From Strigamia acuminata (Eukaryota > Arthropoda > Chilopoda > Geophilomorpha > Linotaeniidae), in NCBI GenBank assembly GCA_949358305.1, contig OX442321.1, forward strand, positions 5,235,605 through 5,299,604: a DNA stretch of 64,000 nt, written 5' to 3'. The position numbers and the translations under genes were made by a program. Each line of letters begins with the position of its first letter. Position 1 is the first letter of the stretch. Under the pieces are notes generated by a model. It searched no databases and was not told where the DNA came from. It saw only the letters and a program-made list of their open reading frames with translations. This document shows, piece after piece, positions 32,950-43,445 of the stretch.

Positions 32950-34700
32950 GTTCAGATTGAAGCGACTTTTGATCATGAGCGATAGGTATTCAGTCCAGTT
33001 TCAGCTTGTATTTGTGAGTTACCTTAGGTTAGGTTAAAGTTAGGTTAGGGTTAGGTTAGTGTTAGGTTAGTGTTAGGTTACGGTTAGGTTAGGGTCAGAT
33101 TTGAGTTTTTGAGGTATTCCGTCCAGTTTCAGCTTGTATTTGTGCGTGGGCGATAAATTTGGATGACTATTTTAGGTATTCCGTCCAATTTCAGCTTGTA
33201 TTTGTGCGTGAGCGATAAATGCTGATGACTTTTTTTAAGTATTCAGTGCAATTTCAGCTTGTATTTGTGAGTTACCTTAAGTTAGGTTAGGGTTAGGTTA
33301 GTGTTAGGTTAGTGTTAGGTTAGTGTTAGGTTAGTGTTAGGTTAGTGTTAGGTTAGTGTTAGGTTAAGGTTAGGTGAGGGTCAGATTTGAGTTTTTGAGG
33401 TCCAGTTTCAGCTTGTATTTGTGCGTGAGCGATAAATGCGGATGACTTTTTTTAAGTATTCAGTGCAATTTCAGCTTGTATTTGTGAGTTACCTTGGTTA
33501 GGTTAGGGCTTGGACGAACACTAATGGACTGGCAACTCCATTGTCAGTCCACGTGAGAGGGTACGGCCACACTTCAGCGTCCAAGGTTAGGGTTAGGTTA
33601 GTGTTAGGTTAGTGTTAGGTTAGTGTTAGGTTAGGGTCAGGTTTGAGTTTTTGAGGTATTCCGTCCAGTTTTAGCTTGTATTTGTGCTTGGGCGATAAAT
33701 TCGGATGGCTTTTTTAGATATTCATTGCAATTTCAGCTTTTATTTGTGCGTGGGCGATAAATTCGGATGACTTTTTTAGGTATTCGGAGTAGTTTATAAG
33801 CTTGTATTTCTGCGTGGGCGATAAATTCGGATGAGTTTTTGAGGTATAATAAAGGAATACTTTCTATATTTAACATAAATAAAATTTTATTTTATTTTAT
33901 TTAAACTTGAAAAAAAATTATTAAAAATGTTCAATTTTCATCTCTGTTCAAGTGCTGTCTCTGTCTCGTCGTTGGCCGCAGTTTCTTTCAGCATTTTCTA
34001 TCGTCCCTGTTCCCATGTTTTATCAAGGATATGCCTCATTTTCATCTCAAACAGTGGCGCCATCTATGTTTTCAAGTTGCTATTAATTAAGAGTTGAAAT
34101 TCCTCTGACTTGTGAGCTTGTGAGTGGTGATTATGCTTTGGAAAAAACCCGATTTACCGCCCATGAAAGCAAAGCAATACGGTATTGTTATATTAATGCT
34201 CGGTTTCAACAGGTTTGGCACACCTGCTATAAATTGAATATGTGTTTTGGATTTATTGTACAGATTGAAGCCAGTTTGGATCATGAGTGATATATTCGGA
34301 TACGTTTATTGGATTTGCACAGTATAGTTTCAACAAGTTTTGCACGCTGGGCAATGAATTCGGATATGTTTTAGTCGTCTATGTGTTTTTTAGGTATTCA
34401 GTTCAATTTCAGCTTGTGTTTGTGCGTGGGCGATAAATTCGGATTACTTTTTTAGGTATTCAGTGCAATTTCAGCTTGTGTTTGTGCGTGGGCGATAAAT
34501 TCGGATTACTTTTTTAGGTATTCAGTGCAATTTCAGCTCGTGTTTGGGCGTGAGCGATAAATTCGGATGCGTTTTTTGGTTTTGCTGAGTAGTTTCAGCA
34601 AGTTTTGCACGGTGGGCGATAACTTCGTATGTGTTTTGTGATATTGCAGTAAAGTTTAGCATGGTAGGCGATAAATTCGGATACATTTATTAGTTTTGCT
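32950..34700 (+). repeat. About 62 bp satellite interleaved with TTAGG-like arrays
   Basis: Monomer landmarks are TTTCAGCTTGTATTTGTGCG, TGGGCGATAAATTCGGAT and TTTTTTAGGTATTCAGTGCA. TTAGGTTAGTG-type arrays lie at 33023-33096, 33276-33383 and 33495-33640. The arrays resemble degenerate arthropod telomere repeat (TTAGG). Confidence 0.8.
33509..33585. other. 77 bp structured island inside a TTAGG-like array
   Basis: The ends CTTGGACG (33509-33516) and CGTCCAAG (33578-33585) are exactly complementary. Inside, TGGACTG (33525-33531) pairs with CAGTCCA (33545-33551) around a 13-base loop. Base composition is far from the flanking TTAGG DNA. It could be a small structured RNA, a self-cleaving RNA, or a tiny inverted-repeat insertion. 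No known family is recognised. Confidence 0.45.
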
Positions 34701-34820
34701 GTTTCGTTTCGGGGTTACTTTAGAATATGGCCCGCTTTGGAATAAGCCCAAAATTTGGTTACATACCAAATAAAGCCTACTGAGTCCGAAAATGACACTC
34801 AAAAGTGTCAGAAATGAGGA

Positions 34821-35061
34821 TAGGTTAGCTTAAGGATAGGTTAGGTTAAGGATAGGTTAGGTTAAGGATAGGTTAGGTTAAGGATAGGTTAGGTTAAGGA
34901 TAGGTTAGGTTAAGGATAGGTTAGGTTAAGGATAGGTTAGGTTAAGGATAGGTTAGGTTAAGGATAGGTTAGGTTAAGGATAGGTTAGCCTAAGGATAGG
35001 TTAGGTTAAGGATAGGTTAGGTTAAGGATAGGTTAGGTTAAGGATAGGTTAGGTTAGGTCA
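34821..35061 (+). repeat. TTAGG-derived 16 bp array
   Basis: About 14 copies of TTAAGGATAGGTTAGG, ending TTAGGTTAGG. It abuts the duplicated nucleolin-like unit that resumes at about 35062 (GTCAAGAAAAATCGTTTCTT). Confidence 0.95.
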
Positions 35062-35590
35062 AGAAAAATCGTTTCTTCAGGAAAAATACCTAATTCATGG
35101 CAAAATAAAACGAGTTAATTATTAAAAGGTTCAAAGTTTAAGCTACAAATGTGGAAAACAGCGACGAAAGTTTGTTTCTTTGCATCACTAATGATTTTTA
35201 AAGATTATGAAATAAGCCATGTGTAATTAAAGGCAGATTAAATTATTATCTCTTTTATCTTGTACAAATTTTTTGATGAAATAAATAAATAAATAAACGC
35301 TGAAAGAATAACGAGCACTTCATTTATTGACTTTCTTAGTTTTGACACAGAACAGCTTAGAAATCGTCGTATCACTTCCACTTGATCACCACATGCTCGT
35401 TTTTCCCGATAAAAATTTTGACATCTGATTTTAAAACAACTAAACGTACTTTAAAGTTATAGATGAAGAAAAACAAAACAAAAGATGCTTCAAATGTATC
35501 ATTCTTATCATCTTTATTTAGTACCACATGCTTGTTAACTATATATATATTAAAATCCTTTTTGCAGACAAAAATCTTTGTAGTCATGAC
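35062..35590 (+). pseudogene. Fourth decayed gene E-type 5' fragment
   Basis: Parallels 38180-38740 and nearly equals 20015-20425. The exon-1 region reads ACAACTAAACGTACTTTAAA without an ATG. The minus strand carries a frame of about 70 codons through it (…KIFIGKNEHVVIKW), judged incidental. Confidence 0.55.
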
Positions 35591-35650
35591 GAGAAATGAG
35601 AACCAATGAGAGCCTACATAAACCTAACTCTCCAAGCGGCCAAACCTAAT

Positions 35651-36064
35651 TCATCGTTCAACCTTGGCTTCAACGCTTTTTACTCTATTTCTCTTATGTT
35701 TCTTTTGATTTTTCACCTAAATACGAAAAAAAATTAAAGTCAACCTTTTTTACTGAAACATTTTCACCAAATAACACCTCGACAATTTTTTCGCCATCAC
35801 TAGATGCTTTTGCTCCGCCATTTTCTTGTTCAGCCGCGTTAGCCTTTTTACTGCGACTTCGTTTACGTTTCTTTTGATTTTTCACCTAAATACAAAATAA
35901 TAATAATTAAAATCAACCTTTTTTACTAAAACATTTTCGCCAAATAATACCTCGACGATTTCTTCGGCGTCACTACTCGTAGACGCTTTTCCTCCGCCAT
36001 TTTCTTGTTCAGCCGCGTTAGCCTTTTTACCTTGACTTCGTTTACGTTTCTTTTGATTTTTCAC
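35651..36064 (-). repeat. Three tandem C-terminal tail modules downstream of gene D
   Basis: Modules 36064-35918 (147 bp), 35885-35745 (141 bp) and a final 35716-35651 ending VKSVEAKVER-stop. Each begins VKNQKK[RH]K and is open in phase 0. Spacers are 32 and 28 nt, each GT…AG with a T-rich 3' half. The 6 bp length difference is in frame. Confidence 0.65.
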
Positions 36065-37832
36065 CTATACACAAACCAAAAATAATGAAAATTAACCCTT
36101 TTTGTTTACAAAAACCTCATCACCAAATAATACCTCCCCATCACTAGATGTTTTCCCTCTATTTTCCCCATCACCAATCTCTTGTTCAGCAGCTTTAACC
36201 TTAACATATTTATTTCTACTGCGCTTATCTAAAAGAAAAACAAATAAACATTAAACAATATAGAAATAACGAAACTTACACTAAACGATAATTACCGTAA
36301 AACGACCAAGGCGAATACAAAACCACAACTTTTTTCTTCTTAATAAATTTGTCAACCGAACCATCAAACGCTAGCCTAGCGTCTTTCTCAGTCACAAATT
36401 TCACGTATCCTTCATCATCATTACTAAAAAAAAAAAAACCGTTAAAATGTTAAAAAAATATGAAATTATTAATTATTACCGTGAATTAATGTAGGCATGT
36501 TTGGATCCGTCAAAAGCTCCCGCTAACTCGGCATCGGTTGTGCCTTTCGGGAGTCCTTTGACGATCAACCGAAATTTGTTTACGCCGTAGGTCAGCCGAT
36601 CCCGCTCGATCTGGCACGATCGTTCGTACTGCGCTTCGAGTAATTGCTCGTCAAATTCCGCGTTTTCGTCGGCCTGAGCGTAGACAACTTGTGCTTTTCT
36701 CCCGTTAATCGTCAAATCCTCCGCACTTTGAAAAGCTTCGTCGACATCGGCCGGAGACGAAAACGACAGGAAAACGTTTCTGTAAGTACCAAATAATAAT
36801 TAACAATTGATAAAATTGTTAATAAATCAATATTAACCTCAATTTCATGTCAATGTTCGTTGATTTTGGAAACGCCGCCTTCACTTCATCGATGGTCGTA
36901 CCTTTCAAACCCATCATTTGTAACCTCAACCGATCGATGCCATTCGCGAGTTTTTCTCGCTCGGTTCTCGCTATTCTCGCGTACTGCGCTCGGATCAATT
37001 CGTCGCTCTCGTCGACGACCATTTTAATCATCTTGGGCCAACTTTCGCGAACGTCCGGAGCCGATCGTTTCGTTCCTTTCGTCTTAACGACATCTTCATC
37101 TTCTTTTTCAGCAGAACCCTTAATCGGAGTCTTCGCGATGGGTTTTGTGAGTTTTTCTGGATTTTCCAGATTGTCATCTTCGTCTTCCATTTCTATATCT
37201 TCGCTGTCATCTGAATTATCAAAAAATAAATTGATTTTTAAAAAAGTTGTAATTTTTAAACAAAAATTGTGTTACCGTTTTGTTCGTCTTCTGGGACGGA
37301 TTTCTTGACCATTTTCGGGGTGTTGCTCTTAATTGGCGTTTTGGCCGGTGTCTTTGCCAGATTTTTAAGAGTTTTGCGCTGCAAGTTCATCGGAGTTTGT
37401 TGTTTAATTGGGGTTTTGCCGGCCGGTGTTTTAGCCAATCTTTGAGGTGTTCTTCGCTCTAATTTCATCGGAGTTTGTTTTTTAACTGGAGTTTTAGCAG
37501 CGCCCTGTTTCTTCGGTGGTATGTTGACTAGTTCAGGAACTTCTTCGTCGTTATCTAGAATTAATTCAAAGTTTATATAAAAACGGAAATTATTTAAAAT
37601 CAGTTAATTAAACGATTTTGTTACCTTCGAAGTCGCTCTCACTTCCTGAATCGTCCTTTTCAAATTTAAGTTTGATGTCTTCAAACAATTTTACCTGTAC
37701 AAATCATTAATTGTAATCACACGCACGTGGTTATAAAATTTAGTACGATAACAATTATACCGTTGAAGCGTTTTCCATCTTGTTTTTCTTCATCATCTTC
37801 CTCATCTGTACCTTTGGAGTAAGTTTAGTCAT
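36042..37832 (-). CDS. Nucleolin-like protein D, two RRMs
   Basis: Exons 37832-37761, 37694-37625, 37554-37276, 37210-36838, 36779-36480, 36423-36296, 36228-36097 and 36064-36042 join in frame (458 residues). Leader MTKLTPKVQMRKMMKKNKM, Lys/Thr/Pro repeats, acidic stretch, helix ELIRAQYARIARTEREKL plus RRM1, helix QLLEAQYERSCQIERDRL plus RRM2 (FRLIVKGLPKGTT; EGYVKFVTEKDARLAF). It is the closest relative of gene C, exon for exon. The predicted end (GEKSKET-stop) depends on a 32 nt intron; retaining it also stops within two codons. The nucleolar RNA-binding role is inferred. It is divergent from gene E, with 774 bp between the two start codons. Confidence 0.72.
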
Positions 37833-37903
37833 TTCAAAATCAAATGATCAAAATCTATAAGTCAAAACGCAATGCGGTTACAAGCACACGGCAAGATATA
37901 CAC

Positions 37904-37931
37904 CACGTGGTGAAGAAGCGGAAGTAGAATT
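37904..37931 (-). promoter_or_regulatory. Shared promoter module of gene D
   Basis: CACGTG at 37904-37909 and CGGAAGTAGAATT at 37919-37931, the same order and spacing as upstream of gene C. Confidence 0.55.
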
Positions 37932-38489
37932 ATGACGATTTCTATGAAAATAAAGAGATGAAGCGCTTGTCTGTTGGTCTCCATGACGACAACACCAGGG
38001 CAAAACATAAGCATATCACGAGGCACAGCTGTTTCAGTTAATTTTGAATTTATGGTTATAAAGTCCAATTAAGTGAATCAATAAATTTTTTATTCAAGAT
38101 TTTGGGTTTGAGTGCGCTGAAAATCTGAAAATATTGAAGCGAAAAACACCTGGAAAAGCATTTGAGAATGGAAACGGTCAAGAAAAATCGTTTATTAAGG
38201 AAAAACACCTAATTCAAGACAAAATAAAACGAGTTAATTATTAAAAGGCTCAAAGTTTAAGTTACAAATATGGAAAATAGCGACGAAAGTTTGTTTCTTT
38301 GCATCACTAATGATTTTTAAAGGTCATGAAATAAGTCATGTATAATTAAAGGCAGGTTAAATTATTATCTCTTTTACCTTGTACAAATTTTGTGATGAAA
38401 TAAATAAATAAACTATGAAAGAATGACTTCATTTCTTGACTTTCTTAGTTTTCTATGGTGTTCCCATAGAACAGAGTAAAAATCGTCAT

Positions 38490-38502
38490 AATTCTACTTC
38501 CG
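38490..38502 (+). promoter_or_regulatory. ETS-like site of gene E promoter
   Basis: AATTCTACTTCCG is the same sense-strand block found before genes C, D, F and G. The E-box position here reads CACCGCATGC, a decayed form. Confidence 0.45.
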
Positions 38503-38606
38503 CTCGATCACCGCATGCTCGTTTTTACGGTGTGCTCATCATCATTTTTCCCGACAGACTTTTGATATTTGGTTTTGAAAGAACTAAACGTACTTCAAAG
38601 ATAAAG

Positions 38607-40441
38607 ATGAGGAAGAAAACCAAGACAGAAGACGCTTCAAAGGTTTAATTCATATCATCCTTATCATACCAAGTGCGTGTGTTAACTATACATATATTAA
38701 AATGCTTTTTACAGGCAAAAATCTTTGTTGACATCAACCCTAAAATTGAAGACGATGACGATTCGGAAAGCGAGAGCGACTTGGAAGGTGACATAATTGA
38801 TGAAATAATTTTATTTTATTCTCGTTTTTACATAAACTTCGAATAAATTTTAGACGACGACGAAGAATTTGACTTAGCATCGAAGAAACTTTCTCCAGCG
38901 ATGGAGAAAAACAAAAAAATTGGAAAGGTCGGCAAGGACGATTCGGGAAGCGACTTGGAAGGTAGAAAAATCGTTTAAGTCACTGATTTTAATTAATTTC
39001 CTGTGTTGATTTAGACATCTCGCAGACGTCAGAAAGCGAAAACGACCAACAAGGTATACAAAATTTTGTATAAAAAAAAATTAACATTTTCTGAATTTAA
39101 TTATTTTTTGATTTAATTCAGATGACAGCGAAGATATAGAGTCGGAAGACGACGAAGAAGGTATAAAGACTTCATTTAACTTTTTAATTAAATTTTAAAT
39201 TTCTTAAATATATAAATTTTAATACATCTTAGAAGAAGTTCCGCAACAAGTTAAAATGCCACTGAAAAAGGCGTCCAAGAAACCCGTTATAATGGCCAAA
39301 AAAGCCACGCCGGAAGACGATGACGACTCAGAAGACGAAGATGACGATCTGGAAGTTCCAGAAAAACTCAAAAAACCCATCGCGAAGACTCCGATTAAGG
39401 GTTCCGCTAAAAAAGACGAGAAACCAGCAGTTTCAGCGAAGAAAACCGAACAGGTTTCGGAGGAAGAAGATGAAGACGTCGCCATTACGAAAGGAACGAA
39501 ACGATCGGCTCCGGACGTTGGCAAAACTTCTCCCAAGAAGATTAAAATGCTCGTCGACGAGAACGACGAATTGATCCAAGCGCAGTACGAGAGAATAGCG
39601 AGAACCGAGCGAGAAAAACTCGCTCGTGGCATCGATCGATTGAGGTTACACATCGTGGGCTTGAAAAGAAACATAACCGAGCAACAAGTGAAGGCGGCGT
39701 TTCCGAAATCGACGAAAATTGACATGAAAAGAAGGTATTAATGATTTAACAAATAAAAATTATTTTATTAATTACTAATTGACATTTCCAGCAATGCTTT
39801 CGTCTCGTTTTCGTCGCCGGCCGATGTCGACGAAGCTTTTCAAAGTTCCGAGGATTTGACGATCGACGAGAGACCAGCACACGTTGTCTACGCTCTGACC
39901 GACAAAAACGCGGATTTTGACGAGGAGTTACTCGAAGCGCAGTACGAACGATCGTGCCAGATCGAGCGGAGTCGGCTGACCTACGGCGTCAACAAATCGG
40001 AGTTGATCGTCAAAGGGCTCCCGAAAGGCACAACCGTTGCCGAGTTAATGGGAGCTTTTGACGGATCCAAACAGGCCAACATTAATTCACAGTAATAATT
40101 AATAATTTGATATTTTTTTTAACATTTAAACTGTTTTTTTTTTTTAGTAATGATGAAGGATACGTGAAATTTGTGACTGAGAAAGACGCTAGGTTAGCGT
40201 TTGATCGTTCACTCGATAAATGTATTAATAAGAAAAAAGTTGCTGTTTTGTATTCAACTTTGTCAGAGACGGGTGAGTTTGATTTGATGTTTGTTTATGT
40301 ATTTTTATTTTATTTTTTCGTTGTTTTGCAGATTTTTTGATCAGCGTTACTGGATCGGATAAACCGAGAGAGAATGTTGTTTTGAAGCCGAAATTTGACG
40401 CTGGCGGACGAGGTCGAGGAGGAATTCAAAAACGGAAATGA
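38607..40441 (+). CDS. Nucleolin-like protein E, two RRMs, GRGRGG end
   Basis: Exons 38607-38642, 38715-38787, 38854-38961, 39015-39053, 39122-39160, 39233-39734, 39792-40091, 40148-40272 and 40332-40441 give 443 residues, all phases consistent. The family ATG is mutated (AGAACTAAACG in place of ATGACTAAACT), so translation probably begins at the next ATG (MRKKTKTEDASK); the first donor (GTTTAA) is weak. Several short acidic exons follow, then the KTPIKGSAKK region, helix LIQAQYERIARTEREKL plus RRM1, helix LLEAQYERSCQIERSRL plus RRM2, and an RGG-like end (GGRGRGGIQKRK). Unlike C, D and F it has no duplicated tail modules. AATAAA is at about 40470. It converges on gene F. Confidence 0.75.
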
Positions 40442-40653
40442 GTGTGGATAAAATTTAATTTATCGATTGTAATAAAAATAATGCTCATTATCCATCCATA
40501 CTTTTTATTAATTTAAAACGGGGTAAAAAAAAAGAAAAATCCAACATTTTATTGCTTAAAAAAAAAATAACAAATCATTTATTTCATTTTTTAAACCGAA
40601 AATCAAACAAAAATGAAAACCGTCGCCATTTTTAGTTCCTGTCCAGCTCCATC

Positions 40654-40902
40654 TTACGCAGCTACGACGCTTTTAACTCGTTTTGTCTTCCGTTTCTTTA
40701 GATTCTTCACCTACACACACCCACAAAAATAATTAAAACCAACCTTTTCCACTAAAATATTTCCACCAAACAATACCTCGACGCTTTTTTCGCCATCACC
40801 GGATTCTTTTGATCCGCCATTTTCCTTTGCTCCGCCATTTTCTTGATCAGCCGCGTTAACCTTTTTACCACCACTTCGTTTACGCTTCTTTCCATTTTTC
40901 AC
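40654..40902 (-). repeat. Two C-terminal tail modules downstream of gene F
   Basis: Module 40902-40744 (159 bp; carries an 18 bp in-frame gain encoding KENGGS) and final 40710-40654 (VKNLKKRKTKRVKSVVAA-stop), separated by 33 nt of GT…AG. AATAAA of the transcript lies beyond, at about 40580, so these modules are within the transcribed unit. Confidence 0.6.
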
Positions 40903-42666
40903 CTATTTCCCACAAGAAATAAAATTAAAACCAACCTTCTTTTACGAAAACACTTTCACCAAACAATACCCCGACGCTTTTTTCGCCATTACTAGATGCC
41001 TTTTCTCCACCTTTTCCCACTACCTTCGTAACACGCTTTCTCCTACGTCTCTTTGTTTTTGTATCCCGCATACCTAAAAAATACCAAATAAACATTTAAA
41101 AACATTAAAATAATAACAATTTACACTAAACTTACCAAACTCAGATAAACCCGAATACAAAACGACAACTTCTTTCTTCTTAATAACCTTGTCAACCGAA
41201 CCGTCAAACGCTAACCTAGCCACATCTTCCGTCTCAAACTTCACGTACCCATCACCGGTGCTAAAAAAAATAACGATAAAACATTTTAAAAAAACCCAAA
41301 TTATTTTTTTCTCGCTAATAATTATTACTCCGGATTAATATTAGCGTCTTTGGATCCGTCAAATGCTTCCATCAACTCGGCAACGGTGGTGCCGTTCGGG
41401 AGTCCTTTGACGATCAACTCCGATTTGTTTACGCCGAAGGTCAGCCGACTCCGCTCGATCTGGCACGATCGTTCGTACTGCGCTTCGATCAATTCCTCAT
41501 CAAAATCCCCTTTTTTGTCGGCCAGAGCGTAGACAATGTTTGCTTTTCGCTCGTTGATCGTCAAATCTTCCGCAAACGCTTCATCCGCATCGGCCGCCGA
41601 CGCAAACGACACGTAAATGTTGCTGGAAATGCCAATTAATAATTAACAATTAATAAAATCGTTAATAAATCAATATTAACCTCCTTTTCATGACAATGTT
41701 CGTTGATTTTGGAAAGGCCTCCTGCACTTCCGCGATGCTCGTACGTCTTTTCAAGCCCACGATGTGTAACTTCAACCGATCGATGCCTTTTGCGAGTTTT
41801 TCTCGCTCGGTTCTCGCTATTCTCGCGTACTGCGCTTGGATCAATTCGTCGTTCTCGTCGACGAGCATTTTAATCTTCTTGGGAGAACTTTCGCCAACGT
41901 CCGGAGCCGATCGTTTCGCTCCTTTCTTGTCTTTTTTAGCGGAACCCTTAATCGGAGTCTTAGCGATGGGTTTTGTGAGTTTTGCTGGAACTTCCAGATC
42001 ATCATCTTCGCCTTCCATCTCTATATCTTCGCTGTCATCTGAATTATCAAAACATAAATTAATTTTTTCAAAAAAATTGTAATTTTTAAACAGAAATCGT
42101 GTTACCTTCTTTTTCGTCTTTTGGGACGGGTTTCTTGACCATTTTCGGGGTGTTGCTCTTAATTGGCGTTTTGGCGGGTGTCTTTGCCAGATTTTTAGGA
42201 GTTTTGCGCTCCAAGTTCATCGGAGTTTGTTGTTTAATTGGGGTTTTGCCGGCCGGAGTTTTAGCCAAACTTTGAGGTGTTTTTCGCTCTAATTTCATCG
42301 GAGTTTGTTTTTTAATTGGGGTTTTAGCAGCGCCCTGTTTCTTGGGTGGTATGTTGACTAGTTCAGGAATTTCTTCGTCGTCATCTAGAATTAATTCCAA
42401 GTTTATATAAAAACGAAAATAAATTAAAATCAGTTAATTAAACGATTTTGCTACCTTCGAAGTCGCTCTCGCTTCCTGAATCGTCCTCGTCGTCCTTTTT
42501 AAATTTAAGTTTGATGTCTTCAAACAATTTTACCTGTAAAAAGCATTAATTGTAATCTTGTGGTTCATAAGATTTAGTATGATAACAATTATACCGTTGA
42601 AGCCATTTCCACCTTGTTTTTCTTCAACATCTTCCTCATCTTTATCTTTGGAGTAAGTTTAGTCAT
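40880..42666 (-). CDS. Nucleolin-like protein F, two RRMs
   Basis: Exons 42666-42595, 42533-42455, 42384-42106, 42038-41681, 41622-41329, 41260-41136, 41073-40936 and 40902-40880 join in frame (455 residues). Leader MTKLTPKIKMRKMLKKNKVEM; DIKLKFKKDDEDD; Lys/Thr/Pro repeats (KTPIKKQTPMKLERKTP…); acidic EGEDDDLEVP; helix LIQAQYARIARTEREKL with RRM1 (LKLHIVGLKRRTS); helix LIEAQYERSCQIERSRL with RRM2 (ELIVKGLPNGTT; DGYVKFETEDVARLAF). The basic tail is TKRRRKRVTK. RRM2 and tail are closest to copy B. The exact end is uncertain (33 nt last intron). Likely nucleolar RNA binding, by analogy. Confidence 0.72.
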
Positions 42667-42735
42667 TTCAAAATCAAATGATCAAAATCTATCAGTCAAA
42701 ACGCAATGCGGTTACAAGCACACGGCAAGATAGAC

Positions 42736-42764
42736 CACGTGGTGAAGAAGCGGAAGTAGAATTA
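42736..42764 (-). promoter_or_regulatory. Shared promoter module of gene F
   Basis: CACGTG at 42736-42741 and CGGAAGTAGAATTA at 42751-42764, identical in layout to C and D. Confidence 0.55.
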
Positions 42765-42789
42765 TGACGATTTGTATGGTGGTGTATAG

Positions 42790-43355
42790 GGACAGCACGT
42801 AGTTTTTCACAGTTTTATTCATTTCAAATTGAAATTTTCAATCACAAAATTCGTGCAATATAAAAGAGACATTTATTTTATTTATTATTACCGTTGTAAA
42901 GGTCATGTTATTAGTGTTTATTGTATTTCAAAGTACCAATTTTGATTTTCATAGTTTCAAATACTATAACATATCTGATTTTTATCCTGCTCCAAGTTTT
43001 TACATTTTCATCGTGGTTCAATGTTTCATTTCTGCGATAATTTTAACTTTGGATTAGAACCGTATTATTAACCTTTGCGAGTTACAAGAGGCTGTAGTTT
43101 TGTTTTAAATTAATGTTTTGGTTCTTCTGTGGTAAAAATTCCGGATCGAGAGCGCCATTGCAAGTAGCCTTGATTGCTGTGTTTACTCAATACATTTTAG
43201 CTAGAATTAATTAAACCAACAAATATTTATTAATGTTATACCAAATTCTTAATTAATTAATAATTTGCTGTTTTTATATAATTGTCTTATTATCTTTGAG
43301 AACCAATTTCTCTTTTCCGTGGTTTTGATTGGCCGTTCAAATACACCTCCGTAGA
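42790..43355. other. Intergenic, no gene seen
   Basis: AT-rich DNA between the divergent genes F and G with no frame or repeat of note. Confidence 0.5.
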
Positions 43356-43361
43356 ATAGAT

Positions 43362-43389
43362 AATTCTACTTCCGTTGGTTTCACACGTG
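43362..43389 (+). promoter_or_regulatory. Shared promoter module of gene G
   Basis: AATTCTACTTCCG (43362-43374) then CACGTG (43384-43389), about 60 bp before the ATG. This is the sense-strand form of the module at C, D and F. Confidence 0.55.
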
Positions 43390-43445
43390 TTTTGTTTGTT
43401 CGTTAGTGTGTAACTGCGGTAACTCATTATTAAATCAAATTTTAA

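Noticed and set aside
33023-35061. Possible true telomere end inside the window
   Set aside because: The TTAGG-like arrays are degenerate, mixed with other satellites and flanked on both sides by cluster DNA, so they are interstitial.
35372-35587. Minus-strand frame conserved between 17618-17815 and 35372-35587 (…KSDVKIFIGKNEHVVI)
   Set aside because: The sequence is better explained as the decayed plus-strand first exon and promoter of gene E copies. Conservation reflects recent duplication.
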